Source of the DNA: Rhodococcus xishaensis
GTDB lineage: Bacteria > Actinomycetota > Actinomycetes > Mycobacteriales > Mycobacteriaceae
Length of the DNA stretch: 64,000 nucleotides
Assembly (NCBI RefSeq): GCF_004011825.1
Contig: NZ_RKLO01000001.1
Span: forward strand, 519,575 to 583,574
Direction: 5' to 3'
Positions 27,185 through 36,000 of this stretch are shown here, one piece after another. Under the pieces are notes generated by a model. It saw nothing but the letters and a program-made list of their open reading frames with translations, made no database searches and was not told the DNA's origin. A program made the translations under genes and the position numbers. Every line of letters starts with the position of its first letter. Positions within the stretch are counted from its first letter, which is position 1.

Positions 27185-28264
27185 TCAGGCGGAGGCGGCT
27201 GCCGTCTCGGGGGCCTTCGGTTCAGGGGCCTTCGTTTCGGGGGCCTTCGTTTCAGGGGCACTGTTCAGCAGGTCGAGCGCGATGTCGACGATCATGTCCT
27301 CCTGGCCGCCGACGAGTGCCCTCTTGCCGACCTCGAGCAGGATCGCGCGGGCGTCGAGACCGTAGTCGCGCGCCGCCTTCTCGGCGTGGCGGAGGAAGCT
27401 CGAGTACACACCGGCATAGCCGAGGGTGAGCGTCTCGCGGTCCACCCGCACGGGTCGGTCCTGCAATGGCCGGACGATATCGTCGGCGGCATCCTGGAGC
27501 GCGAACACGTCGCAGCCGTGCTCCCAGCCGTACAGGTTCGCGACGGCGATGAACGCCTCGATCGGACAGTTGCCGGCACCGGCGCCCTGACCGGCCAGCG
27601 ACGCATCGACGCGGTAGACGCCGTTCTCGACGGCGACGACACTGTTCGCGACCGACAGCGACAGGTTCTCGTGGGCGTGGATGCCGATCTGGGTGTCGGC
27701 GTCGAGGACGTCGCGGTAGGCGCGGATGCGTTCGCGGACGCCATCCATCGTCAGCCGTCCGCCCGAGTCGGTGACGTAGACACAGTGTGCCCCATACGAT
27801 TCCATGAGCTTGGCCTGCTGGGCGAGCGCTTCGGCCGGGGCCATGTGGCTCATCATGAGGAAGCCGGAGACGTCCATGCCCAGTTCGCGCGCCTTGGCGA
27901 TGTGCTGGGCGGACACGTCGGCCTCGGTGCAGTGGGTGGCGATGCGGATCGACCGCACGCCCAGCTTGTAGGCGTGTTCGAGTTCCTCGATCGTGCCGAT
28001 ACCCGGCAGCAGCAGCGTGGTGAGCTTGGCGTTCTTTATGGCATCAGCGGCCGCCTCGATCCACTCCCAGTCGGTGTTGCTGCCGGGGCCGTAGTTGAGC
28101 GAACCGCCGGCGAGACCGTCACCGTGCGAGACCTCGATCGCATCGACACCCGCGGCGTCGACGGCGCCGGAGATCCGGGCGACGTCCTCCGGGGTCATCC
28201 GGTGCCGGACGGCGTGCATGCCGTCGCGCAGGGTGACGTCCTGAATGTAGAGCTTGGTGGACAC
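27185..28264 (-). CDS. 4-hydroxy-2-oxovalerate aldolase (DmpG/BphI/HsaF type)
   Basis: A 359-residue metal-dependent class II pyruvate aldolase of the HMG-CoA-lyase superfamily. Motifs are [15 protein letters not shown] (catalytic Arg/Asp and metal site), EVSHGDGL, and the metal His pair in [15 protein letters not shown]. It splits 4-hydroxy-2-oxoacids into pyruvate and an aldehyde that is channelled to the acetaldehyde dehydrogenase partner. The C-terminus carries an unusual Lys-Ala-Pro-Glu-Thr repeat tail after the LLNSAPE segment. It is third in the hydratase-dehydrogenase-aldolase operon, with a 2-nt gap after the dehydrogenase. It could be the steroid-pathway HsaF or an aromatic-pathway copy. 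Confidence 0.93.
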   Translation of the reverse strand: MSTKLYIQDVTLRDGMHAVRHRMTPEDVARISGAVDAAGVDAIEVSHGDGLAGGSLNYGPGSNTDWEWIEAAADAIKNAKLTTLLLPGIGTIEELEHAYKLGVRSIRIATHCTEADVSAQHIAKARELGMDVSGFLMMSHMAPAEALAQQAKLMESYGAHCVYVTDSGGRLTMDGVRERIRAYRDVLDADTQIGIHAHENLSLSVANSVVAVENGVYRVDASLAGQGAGAGNCPIEAFIAVANLYGWEHGCDVFALQDAADDIVRPLQDRPVRVDRETLTLGYAGVYSSFLRHAEKAARDYGLDARAILLEVGKRALVGGQEDMIVDIALDLLNSAPETKAPETKAPEPKAPETAAASA

Positions 28265-28266
28265 GC

Positions 28267-29265
28267 TCAGACCTCCGCGGGGGTGTTGTCGGTGCTGCGC
28301 GCGGCGATGAGACGACGCGCAATGGACTCGGCGGTGCGCTGGGCAGCCGCGGTCATGATGTCGAGGTTGCCGGCGTATGCGGGCAGGTAGTCCGCAGCGC
28401 CCTCGACCTCGAGGAACACGGTGACCTTGGTGGTGACCGGGTCTACGCCCTCGGGCAGCAGGGTGTGAACCGGCTCGTCCGGTGCGATCGGCGTGAACTG
28501 CACCTCCTGCTTGAGGCGGTAGCCGGGCACGTACTCGGCGACGCGTGCGGTCATCTCCTTGACCGAGGTGCGGATCGCCTCCTGGTCGGCGTCGCCGACC
28601 AGCGCCAGGACGGTGTCGCGCATGAGCATGGGCGGCTCCGCAGGGTTCAGGATGATGATCGCCTTGCCGCGCCCGGCGCCGCCGACGTGTTCGATGGCGT
28701 TCGAGGTGGTCTCGGTGAACTCGTCGATGTTGGCGCGGGTACCGGGGCCGGCGGACTTCGAGGAGATCGAGGCGACGATCTCGGCATAGGGGACCGCGGT
28801 GACCGCGGCGATGGCCGCGACCATCGGAATGGTGGCCTGGCCGCCACAGGTCACCATGTTGAGGTTGTCGAGGTCGTCGTCGAGATGCTCGTCGAGGTTG
28901 ACCGGCGGCACCACGAACGGGCCGATCGCGGCCGGAGTGAGGTCGACGAGCTTCTTGCCGAACGGCGCGAGCTTCTCGGCGTTGGCGACGTGAGCTTTGG
29001 CAGACGTCGCATCCATGACGATGTCGATATCGCCGAAGCCGTCCATGGCGATGAGGCCGTCGACACCCTTGGCGGTGGTGGGCACGCCCAGACGCTCCGC
29101 GCGGGCGAGGCCGTCGGAGTTGGGGTCGATACCGACCATGGCGCCCATCTCGAGTACGTCGGACTTGTTGAGCACCTTGATCATCAGGTCGGTGCCGATG
29201 TTGCCCGATCCGATGATGGCGACCCGAATCTTCTTCGGCTCAGCGTTGTTCGTCACGTTCGTCAC
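28267..29265 (-). CDS. Acetaldehyde dehydrogenase, acylating (DmpF/BphJ/HsaG type)
   Basis: I take GTG at 29265, which overlaps the hydratase stop as GTGA and has GGAAGGA upstream, giving 332 residues; the longer frame adds an Arg-rich antisense-like tail. Rossmann motif [13 protein letters not shown] is near residue 15 and the catalytic Cys is in [11 protein letters not shown]. It oxidises acetaldehyde or propanal with NAD and CoA to the acyl-CoA, receiving the aldehyde from the aldolase through a protein channel. The adjacent genes support a full lower meta-cleavage module. Confidence 0.94.
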   Translation of the reverse strand: MTNVTNNAEPKKIRVAIIGSGNIGTDLMIKVLNKSDVLEMGAMVGIDPNSDGLARAERLGVPTTAKGVDGLIAMDGFGDIDIVMDATSAKAHVANAEKLAPFGKKLVDLTPAAIGPFVVPPVNLDEHLDDDLDNLNMVTCGGQATIPMVAAIAAVTAVPYAEIVASISSKSAGPGTRANIDEFTETTSNAIEHVGGAGRGKAIIILNPAEPPMLMRDTVLALVGDADQEAIRTSVKEMTARVAEYVPGYRLKQEVQFTPIAPDEPVHTLLPEGVDPVTTKVTVFLEVEGAADYLPAYAGNLDIMTAAAQRTAESIARRLIAARSTDNTPAEV

Positions 29266-30077
29266 GATTCCTTCCGGGAGAAAGCGGCAGTCACGGTGCC
29301 GAGGGTGGACAGCTCGGCGCGGATGGCCATGCCGGGCGTCGCGGAGACCATCGGGCCCAGGGCGCCGGAGAGCACGATCTGGCCGGCGCGCAGCGGTTGG
29401 CCGTACTCGAGGGCAGTGCGCGCGAGCCACTGCAGGGCGATGAGCGGGTCACCGAGGCATGCTTCGCCGTTGCCCTCGGAGACCAGTTCGCCGTCCGCGT
29501 ACATGCGCATCACGACATCCTTCGGTTCGACCTCGTCGAGGGTGAGCCAGTTGTCGCCGAGCACGTACAGGCCCGAGGAGGCGTTGTCCGCGACGGTATC
29601 GGTGATACCGATCTCCCAGTTGGCTACCCGGCTGTCGACCAGTTCGAGTGCGGCTACGGCACCGGACACCGCTGCACGGATCTGATCCATGTCGAGGTCA
29701 CCCTCGGTCAGATCGGCGCCCAGGCGGAACGCGACCTCGGCCTCGGCCTTGGGCTGCAGCATGCGCTCGCTGGGGACCTCGGGCAGATCGGTGACGTCCA
29801 TATCGGCGAACAGCACACCGAAGTCGGGCTGGTTGACGCCTAGCTGGTTCTGGACCGCCTCGGAGGTCAGGCCGGTCTTGCGTCCGACGATGGTGGCACC
29901 GTCAGCCACGCGCCAGTCGGTCAGTTTCTGCTGCACCTGGTAAGCCACGCCGATGTCGGACGGGCCGATCAGGTCCCGCACCGGGGGGCACGGGATGCCG
30001 GTCTTCGCGGCCCCCGCGAGGCGTTCGGCGGCCCGGGTGATCGCCTCGGCGGAGATTGTCGGTTCGAGTGGAGGCAT
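29262..30077 (-). CDS. 2-oxopent-4-enoate (2-keto-4-pentenoate) hydratase (MhpD/HsaE type)
   Basis: ATG 30077 begins [20 protein letters not shown] and gives 271 residues with AAGGAC upstream; in-frame sequence before it is not family-like. The fumarylacetoacetate-hydrolase-like fold shows [26 protein letters not shown] and the metal ligands in [11 protein letters not shown] (Glu-x-Glu). It hydrates 2-hydroxypenta-2,4-dienoates to 4-hydroxy-2-oxoacids for the aldolase. It is the first gene of the three-gene operon, and its promoter region contains the AGTTTCG/CGAAACT palindrome. Confidence 0.93.
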   Translation of the reverse strand: MPPLEPTISAEAITRAAERLAGAAKTGIPCPPVRDLIGPSDIGVAYQVQQKLTDWRVADGATIVGRKTGLTSEAVQNQLGVNQPDFGVLFADMDVTDLPEVPSERMLQPKAEAEVAFRLGADLTEGDLDMDQIRAAVSGAVAALELVDSRVANWEIGITDTVADNASSGLYVLGDNWLTLDEVEPKDVVMRMYADGELVSEGNGEACLGDPLIALQWLARTALEYGQPLRAGQIVLSGALGPMVSATPGMAIRAELSTLGTVTAAFSRKES

Positions 30078-30156
30078 GGGTGTCCTTGTCGGTGTCCCTG
30101 GCTGGATTGTTCCTGGAAGGACTGTGCGGGATGTCACCCGTTCGCCGCGAGCAATC

Positions 30157-30175
30157 AGTTTCGCTGAACGAAACT
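30157..30175. promoter_or_regulatory. Candidate IclR operator upstream of the meta-cleavage operon
   Basis: Arms AGTTTCG (30157-30163) and CGAAACT (30169-30175) are perfect complements around CTGAA. It lies 80 nt before the hydratase start and 13 nt past the IclR stop, where a regulator binding its downstream operon would act. Confidence 0.65.
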
Positions 30176-30187
30176 CTCCTGGTGAGG

Positions 30188-30946
30188 TCAGTCGTTGCGC
30201 AGCTTTTCGCGGCGCACGAGGGTCGCGGCGATTCCCGCGGCGGCCGCGCGGACCTGGTTGGTGTGGGCGTCGGGTCGCAGGCGCGTGGCCGGGCCGGTCA
30301 CGCTCACCCCGGCAACCGGACGATCGTCGGCGTCGAGGATCGCCGCCGCGACGCACACGATCCCGACGGCCGACTCCTCGTACTCGAAGGCCACACCCGT
30401 CTCAGCGATGGTGTCGAGTTGTCGGGCCAGGCGGCCGGGAACGGTGATGGTCCGAGGCGTGCGGCGCGGGAGCGGGCCGGCGAGTGTGCGCGCCTTCAGT
30501 TCGCTCGGGGAGTGAGCGAGCATGGCCTTGCCGATTGCGGTGCAGTACAACGGCATTCGCCCGCCGACACGCGAGGGTGACTCGGCCTGCGAATGGCCAC
30601 CGATCTTGGCGACGTACACGACCTCTTCGCCCTCGAGCACGCCGAGGTGCACGGTTTCACGTGTGCGCTCACGGAGGTCCTCCAGGAACGGGGTCGCCAC
30701 CTCGATCAGGCCGCGTTCCACCGAAGCGCGCATCCCCAACTCGAACAGGTGCCGACCCAAGCGGTACCCGGCGCCGGACCGGTCGATCAGTCGGGTCCCG
30801 ACCAGTTCCGCGAGCAGTCGGTGCAGTGTGGTCTTGTTCAGCCCCGTACGACGCACGAGCTCGCTGAAGCTCACCCAGTGGTCCTCCGCGGTGAAGGCGT
30901 CGAGGACGGTGACCACCTTGCCCAGCACCGTGTTCGGGGAGTCCAC
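30188..30946 (-). CDS. IclR family transcriptional regulator
   Basis: GTG 30946 gives 252 residues and is placed 8 nt after TACCCT (minus strand 30960-30955), a promoter-like hexamer for a leaderless or near-leaderless mRNA; a TTG at 30955 would fall in that hexamer. The N-terminal winged HTH (VSFSELVRRTGLNKTTLHRLLAELV) is followed by the IclR effector domain (LGVLEGEEVVYVAKI..PLYCTAIGKAMLA..). It precedes the meta-cleavage operon on the same strand. Control of that operon by an aromatic or dienoate effector is the likely role. Confidence 0.9.
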   Translation of the reverse strand: MDSPNTVLGKVVTVLDAFTAEDHWVSFSELVRRTGLNKTTLHRLLAELVGTRLIDRSGAGYRLGRHLFELGMRASVERGLIEVATPFLEDLRERTRETVHLGVLEGEEVVYVAKIGGHSQAESPSRVGGRMPLYCTAIGKAMLAHSPSELKARTLAGPLPRRTPRTITVPGRLARQLDTIAETGVAFEYEESAVGIVCVAAAILDADDRPVAGVSVTGPATRLRPDAHTNQVRAAAAGIAATLVRREKLRND

Positions 30947-30976
30947 GACGGACAAGGGTACTGGACGTGCCCCGGC

Positions 30977-31801
30977 TCAGATCTTGATGCGGTGCTCGCC
31001 CGCATAGACGTTCATGGTCTCGCCGCGCAGAAAGCCTATGAGCGTCATCTCGCGATCGCGCGCGAGGTCGACGGCGAGCGACGACGGTGCGGACACAGCA
31101 CCGAGGAGAGGAACCCCGGCCACGGTCGCCTTCTGGGCCAGTTCGAACGAGGCGCGGCCGCTGACGATGAGGATCGCGTCGGTAAGCGGGATCCGGTTCT
31201 CGGTGAGAGCCCAGCCCAGGACCTTGTCGACCGCGTTGTGCCGACCGACGTCCTCGCGAACTGCCAGTAGGGCGCCGTCGGCAGTGAACAGTCCGGCCGC
31301 GTGAAGCCCGCCCGTTGCGGCGAACACCCGCTGACTGCGTCGCAAGGTGGACGGCATCGACGAAAGCGCCGTCGCTGTGGCCTCGAGCGAGCTGTCGGAC
31401 AAGGAGAACCTGCTGCGGACCGCGACCTCGTCGAGTGACGCCTTGCCGCACACGCCACACGCGGAGGTCGTCAGGAACTCGCGTCGCCCCCGGTTCCCCG
31501 GATCCGGCACTCCGGAAGCGAGTTCGACGTCGAGCACGTTGTAGGTGTTGGCGCCGTCCTCTCCGACGCCGTCGCAGTAGCGCACGATGCTGACGTCCCG
31601 GGCGGACTCGATGATCCCCTCTGCCAACAAGAACCCGTGGACCAGGTCCACGTCGTTGCCGGGGGTGCGCATCGTGACCGTGAGAGGGTGCCCGCCGAGG
31701 CGGATCTCGAGCGGCTCTTCGACGGCCAGGGTGTCCGGCCGTCGCCGAGTGCCGTCTGCGGTGATCCGCAGAACGGGGCGGCGGGCGGTGACCCGGCCCA
31801 T
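30977..31801 (-). CDS. fdhD: FdhD, sulfurtransferase for formate dehydrogenase
   Basis: A 274-residue protein with the conserved [15 protein letters not shown] segment and the CGVCGK motif whose cysteines carry sulfur from a cysteine desulfurase to the molybdenum cofactor. FdhD is needed to make FdhF-type enzymes active. Its ATG follows the fdhF-like stop directly (TAGATG), with GGGAG 8 nt upstream inside that gene, so the two are translationally coupled. This supports the partner being a genuine Mo-bisMGD oxidoreductase. Confidence 0.94.
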   Translation of the reverse strand: MGRVTARRPVLRITADGTRRRPDTLAVEEPLEIRLGGHPLTVTMRTPGNDVDLVHGFLLAEGIIESARDVSIVRYCDGVGEDGANTYNVLDVELASGVPDPGNRGRREFLTTSACGVCGKASLDEVAVRSRFSLSDSSLEATATALSSMPSTLRRSQRVFAATGGLHAAGLFTADGALLAVREDVGRHNAVDKVLGWALTENRIPLTDAILIVSGRASFELAQKATVAGVPLLGAVSAPSSLAVDLARDREMTLIGFLRGETMNVYAGEHRIKI

Positions 31802-34120
31802 CTATCTGCTCCCGTTCGGTTCGAGCCGCACGACGATCGCCTTCGACACCGGTGTGTTCGATTTGGCGGCAACGTGATCGAGTGGTACGAGCGGATTGGT
31901 CTCGGGATAGTACGCGGCCGCGTTGCCGCGCGGCGTGTTGTACTCGACGATCCGGAAGTCGTGGATCCGGCGCTCCTCCACCGTGTCGGTGTCGTTGCCG
32001 GGCGTCCATTCGGACACGACGTCCACTATCTGGCCGTCGCGCAGGCCGAGTTCGGCGATGTCGTCGGCGTTGACGAATACCACCTTGCGGCCGTTCTTGA
32101 CGCCACGGTAGCGATCGTCGAGCCCGTAGATAGTGGTGTTGTACTGGTCGTGGCTGCGCAGTGTCTGCAGGATCAGGCGGCCGGGTGGGGTCGGCACCCA
32201 TTCGAGCGGGTTCACCGCGAAGTTGGCCTTGCCGGTGTGGGTGAGGAACTCGCGGGAGTCACGCGGCGGATGCGGCAGTAGGAAGCCGTCGCGCTGCCGG
32301 ACGCGTGTGTTGTAGTCCTCGAACCCCGGGACGACGCGCGAGATCGAGTCCCGGATCAGGTCGTAGTCGCCCTCGAACTGCGTCCACGGCACGGGATGGT
32401 CGGGGCCGAGCAGTTCCCGCGCGAGCTGGCAAATGATCGCGACCTCGCTGCGCAGGTGGTCGCTGAGGGGCTTCAGCCGGCCCCGCGACAGGTGCACCAT
32501 CGACATCGAATCCTCCACCGACACCGACTGCTTGCCGGTCGACTGGACGTCGAGATCGGACCGTCCGAGCGTCGGCAGGATCAGTGCGGTGCGACCGTGA
32601 ACGACGTGGCTGCGATTGAGCTTCGTCGAGACCTGAACCGTCAGTTCGCAATTGCGCAGCGCCTGCTCGGTGGCGGCGGTGTCGGGAGTGGCAGATACGA
32701 AGTTTCCGCCCATCGCCATGAACACCCGGGCGTGCCCGTCGCGCATGGCTCGGATCGCGTCGACGGTGTCCCATCCGTGCCGACGCGGACTCTCGATGGA
32801 GAATTCGGCGTCGAGCGCGGCGAGAAACTCCTCGGGCATCTTCTCCCAGATACCCATCGTCCGGTCGCCCTGGACGTTCGAGTGGCCGCGGACGGGGCAG
32901 ACGCCCGCCCCCGGCTTGCCGATCATGCCGCGCAGCAGCAGCAGGTTGGTGGCCTCCTGGATGGTCGCGACGGCGTGCGTCTGCTGGGTCAGGCCCATCG
33001 CCCAGCAGGTCACGGTGCGTTCGGAGTCGATCAGCGCGCGGGCGGTGTCCTCGAGTTGTCTCATCGACAGCCCGGTGGCCTGCACGACGGTGTCGAGATC
33101 GACCGCGCGTACGTGCGCTGCGTACTCGTCGAAGTCGGCGCAGTAAGTGTCGACGAACGCGCGGTCGACGACGGTGCCGGGCGCGCGGTCCTCGGCCTCG
33201 AGCAGCAGTCGGCCCAGACCCTGGAACAGCGCCATGTCGCCGCCGAGGCGAATCTGGAGGAACTCGTCAGCGATGTCGACGCCGCGGCCGAGCACCCGGC
33301 CCACTTTCTGCGGGTCCTTGAAGCGGCGCAGGCCTGCCTCGGGCAGCGGGTTGATCGCGATGATCCGCGCGCCGTTCGCTTTGGCCTTCTCGAGTGTCAA
33401 GAGCATCCGGGGGTGGTTGGTTCCCGGGTTCTGGCCGGCGATCAGGATCAGGTCGGCCTGCTCGATATCGGTCACGGAGACAGATCCCTTGCCGATGCCG
33501 ATGGCCTCGGTCAACGCGCTGCCGGAGGATTCGTGGCACATGTTGGAGCAGTCCGGCATGTTGTTCGTGCCGAAGCTGCGAATCATCAACTGGTACAAGA
33601 ACGCTGCTTCGTTGCTGGTCCGCCCGGAGGTATAGAAAACCGCTTCGTCAGGGCTGTCGAGTTCGCGGAGGTGGGTGGCGATCAGCCGGTATGCGGCGTC
33701 CCACCCGATCGGCTCGTAGCGGTCGCTGCCGGGTCGAAGCACCATCGGGTGCGTAAGTCGGCCCTGTTGACCCATCCAGTAGTCGGTGTGTCCAGCCAAT
33801 TCCGAGACCGGGTGCGCCGCGAAGAACGCCGGGGTCACAGTCCGTAGCGTGGCTTCCTCGGCTACGGCCTTGGCGCCGTTCTCGCAGAACTCTGCAGGCT
33901 TGTGGTGGCCGGGCGTCTCGGGCCACGCGCAGCCCGGGCAGTCGAAACCGTGTGGCTGGTTGAGTCGGATGAGTGTGCGGGCGGTGCGGGCGACCCCCAT
34001 CTGCTCGATCGCGCGGTCCAGCGACACCAGTACAGCCGGAATGCCGGCTGCAGAGTCTTTGGGGTGGCTGACGACGAGCTCGTTCTCGTTGATGTCGTCC
34101 CTGGGGCCCTTACGCGTCAT
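31802..34120 (-). CDS. FdhF/YdeP-type molybdopterin oxidoreductase (formate dehydrogenase-like alpha subunit)
   Basis: A 772-residue bisMGD enzyme. A Cys-containing N-terminal segment (FDCPGCAWPE, Cys61/Cys64, then FCENG Cys79) replaces the usual Cx2Cx3C iron-sulfur motif. Cys195 in NMCHESSG aligns with the Mo-ligating Cys/SeCys. Cofactor loops such as IAGQNPGTNHPRML and the C-terminal molydopterin-binding domain (TLRSHDQYNTTIYGLDDRYRG) are intact. This is the YdeP-like group labelled FdhF/oxidoreductase alpha. Its natural substrate is uncertain; formate is assumed from fdhD. No beta or gamma subunit or NAD-linked diaphorase is nearby, so its electron acceptor is unknown. Confidence 0.9.
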   Translation of the reverse strand: MTRKGPRDDINENELVVSHPKDSAAGIPAVLVSLDRAIEQMGVARTARTLIRLNQPHGFDCPGCAWPETPGHHKPAEFCENGAKAVAEEATLRTVTPAFFAAHPVSELAGHTDYWMGQQGRLTHPMVLRPGSDRYEPIGWDAAYRLIATHLRELDSPDEAVFYTSGRTSNEAAFLYQLMIRSFGTNNMPDCSNMCHESSGSALTEAIGIGKGSVSVTDIEQADLILIAGQNPGTNHPRMLLTLEKAKANGARIIAINPLPEAGLRRFKDPQKVGRVLGRGVDIADEFLQIRLGGDMALFQGLGRLLLEAEDRAPGTVVDRAFVDTYCADFDEYAAHVRAVDLDTVVQATGLSMRQLEDTARALIDSERTVTCWAMGLTQQTHAVATIQEATNLLLLRGMIGKPGAGVCPVRGHSNVQGDRTMGIWEKMPEEFLAALDAEFSIESPRRHGWDTVDAIRAMRDGHARVFMAMGGNFVSATPDTAATEQALRNCELTVQVSTKLNRSHVVHGRTALILPTLGRSDLDVQSTGKQSVSVEDSMSMVHLSRGRLKPLSDHLRSEVAIICQLARELLGPDHPVPWTQFEGDYDLIRDSISRVVPGFEDYNTRVRQRDGFLLPHPPRDSREFLTHTGKANFAVNPLEWVPTPPGRLILQTLRSHDQYNTTIYGLDDRYRGVKNGRKVVFVNADDIAELGLRDGQIVDVVSEWTPGNDTDTVEERRIHDFRIVEYNTPRGNAAAYYPETNPLVPLDHVAAKSNTPVSKAIVVRLEPNGSR

Positions 34121-34178
34121 AAGCCCATACTGGCCCTGATCTGTCGAAGACGCACGATTCGACCCACTGAGGGTGACG

Positions 34179-34197
34179 CTAAGATCGGCTAGCCTTA
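34179..34197. promoter_or_regulatory. Candidate IdeR/DtxR iron box overlapping a -10 element
   Basis: CTAAGATCGGCTAGCCTTA matches the 19-bp consensus TTAGGTTAGGCTAACCTAA at 13 positions by my alignment. It contains TAAGAT (34180-34185), a plausible -10, and lies 40 nt before the siderophore-binding lipoprotein gene. IdeR-Fe would repress when iron is sufficient. Confidence 0.55.
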
Positions 34198-34237
34198 CCT
34201 TCTCCGGTGGGGTGCCGCCACGACACGAAGGGTCCTC

Positions 34238-35248
34238 ATGGGTGATCTCCAGACGCGAGCCGGCGAACTATCGCGCCGCGGGTTTCTGATCGGAAGCGCA
34301 GTCGCGGTGCTCGCATTCGCTGTGGCGTGTGGCGGCGGCACCGGTGACGGCGGTGCGGTCGCAGGCGGCGCCACGATCGCCCACAAGTACGGCGAGACAA
34401 CGGTTCCCGTGAACCCTCAGCGGATCGTCAGTGTCGGCTACAACGACCAGGACGCGTTGCTTGCGCTGGGTGCGGTCCCGGTCGGCGTGTTCGACTGGTA
34501 CGGCGACTATCCGAGCGCGGTGTGGCCATGGGCTCAGGACTTGCTCGGCGATGGTGAGCCGGCGATCGTCGGGAGCGCAGGCACCGGAATCGATATCGAG
34601 AAGGTGGCCGCAGCGGCGCCGGACCTGATCGTCGGGACGTACTCGGGGCTGACTCAGGGGCAGTACAACATGCTCTCGGCCCTGGCACCGACCATCGCTC
34701 AACCGGCCGGTGTCGCGGACTACGGCGTGTCCTGGCAGGACCAGACACGGATCCTCGGGGAGGCGCTCGGCGAGCAGGAACGGGCTGCAGAGTTGGTGGC
34801 GGGCGTGCAGAACCAGTTCGCCGACACCGCCGATGCGCATCCCATGTTCGCGGGCAAGACCGTCCTCGTCGGCGCGCTCAAGGGCCCCGGCCAGTTCGGT
34901 GTGTACGGACCGGACGATCCCAAGGTTCGATTCTTCACGGAGCTTGGGTTCGTCAATCCCCCTGTCGCCGAACAACTCCGGTCCACAAACTTCGCCGAGA
35001 TCAGCGCAGAACAGCTCTCGCTCGCCGACGTCGACCTACTGGTGTGGTACGCGAGTGAAGGTTTCGGCGACCAGCTGAGGACCGAACTCGACAGGACGCC
35101 GTTGTATCAGACTCTCGACGTCGTCAAGGACGGTCGGGCCATCATTCTCGACGACGAGGCTGCCCAGGCCATGGCCTGGAGCACGGTGCTGAGTCTGCCG
35201 CACGCGCTTGACAACATCCCTGGGCGCATCGCACCACTGATGGACTGA
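34238..35248 (+). CDS. Iron-siderophore ABC transporter substrate-binding lipoprotein
   Basis: A 336-residue FepB/FecB-type binding protein. The signal has a twin-arginine motif SRRGFL (Arg13-Arg14) and a lipobox AVAC with Cys31, so export is probably by Tat followed by lipid anchoring outside the membrane. The two-lobe fold shows NPQRIVSVGYNDQDALLALGAVPVG, then APDLIVG and LLVWYAS. It binds ferric siderophores. No permease or ATPase gene is adjacent, so it must use a transporter encoded elsewhere. The candidate iron box upstream suggests IdeR control. Confidence 0.91.
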   Translation: MGDLQTRAGELSRRGFLIGSAVAVLAFAVACGGGTGDGGAVAGGATIAHKYGETTVPVNPQRIVSVGYNDQDALLALGAVPVGVFDWYGDYPSAVWPWAQDLLGDGEPAIVGSAGTGIDIEKVAAAAPDLIVGTYSGLTQGQYNMLSALAPTIAQPAGVADYGVSWQDQTRILGEALGEQERAAELVAGVQNQFADTADAHPMFAGKTVLVGALKGPGQFGVYGPDDPKVRFFTELGFVNPPVAEQLRSTNFAEISAEQLSLADVDLLVWYASEGFGDQLRTELDRTPLYQTLDVVKDGRAIILDDEAAQAMAWSTVLSLPHALDNIPGRIAPLMD

Positions 35249-35256
35249 GCGGCCGG

Positions 35257-35262
35257 TATTCT
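35257..35262 (+). promoter_or_regulatory. TANNNT -10 hexamer for leaderless GNAT mRNA
   Basis: TATTCT ends 6 nt before ATG 35269. No Shine-Dalgarno is visible. Confidence 0.55.
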
Positions 35263-35268
35263 GGCGAC

Positions 35269-35877
35269 ATGGGAGTCGTCGTGCGACCTGTGACCCGATC
35301 GGACATCCCCGCCGTATCTCGCGCACTGGCGGAAGCGTTCGATGACGATCCGGTGTCATCCTGGATGCTGCCCGACGCCGCCAAGCGCCCGGTGGGCCTT
35401 GCCAGGCTGTTCGGTGCCGAGATCCGCTACCACCACCTTGCCGGAGGTGGAGCCGAACTGGCCGAGACGCCTGAGGGCGTCATCGTCGGGGGAGCGCTCT
35501 GGGATCCACCGGGGCGGTGGAAGCAGTCGACGCTGAACTCCCTTCTCGGTTTTCCGGCGGTTGCACGCGCACTGGGCCGACACCTTCGGGCCGGCGCCGG
35601 GGCTGTGCACGCCCTCGAATCGGCGCATCCCACCGAGCCGCACTGGTATCTGGCGGCGATCGGTACGACCGCCGCCGGTCGCGGTCGGGGTCACGGGAAG
35701 GCGTTGCTGAACTCGCGGTTGGCCCGGTGCGACGCCGAAGGTTCTCCGGCCTACCTCGAATCCAGTAAGAAGGAGAACATCCCTTACTACGAGCGGTTCG
35801 GTTTCGAGGTCACCGGGGAGATCGCGCTGCCCGACGGCGGCCCGACACTGTGGAAGATGTGGCGAAATCCGCGTTGA
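35269..35877 (+). CDS. GNAT family N-acetyltransferase
   Basis: A 202-residue acetyltransferase. It starts VVVRPVTRSDIPAVSRALAEAF, contains the acetyl-CoA loop region HWYLAAIGTTAAGRGRGHGKALL (Q/RxxGxG/A type), and ends with PYYERFGFEVTGEIALPDGGPTLWKMWR. The closing GG.P.LW.M pattern is common in actinobacterial GNATs of unknown substrate. It is monocistronic between the siderophore lipoprotein and valS and is probably leaderless. Confidence 0.88.
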   Translation: MGVVVRPVTRSDIPAVSRALAEAFDDDPVSSWMLPDAAKRPVGLARLFGAEIRYHHLAGGGAELAETPEGVIVGGALWDPPGRWKQSTLNSLLGFPAVARALGRHLRAGAGAVHALESAHPTEPHWYLAAIGTTAAGRGRGHGKALLNSRLARCDAEGSPAYLESSKKENIPYYERFGFEVTGEIALPDGGPTLWKMWRNPR

Positions 35878-35988
35878 CGGTTCCCGGGTGGTCGTCGTGC
35901 AGTCCTTCCTCGCCGAGCACGGCCTCAGCTCCCGTCGCGGGTATGGCCACCGCCCCGAGCCGGATCCGGGCGATTCGCCGCCACTGAT

Positions 35989-35994
35989 TACGAT
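35989..35994 (+). promoter_or_regulatory. TANNNT -10 hexamer for leaderless valS mRNA
   Basis: TACGAT ends 6 nt before GTG 36001. The intervening TGGGGG is not a good Shine-Dalgarno at this distance. The 123-nt gap 35878-36000 otherwise shows nothing clear. Confidence 0.5.
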
Positions 35995-36000
35995 TGGGGG

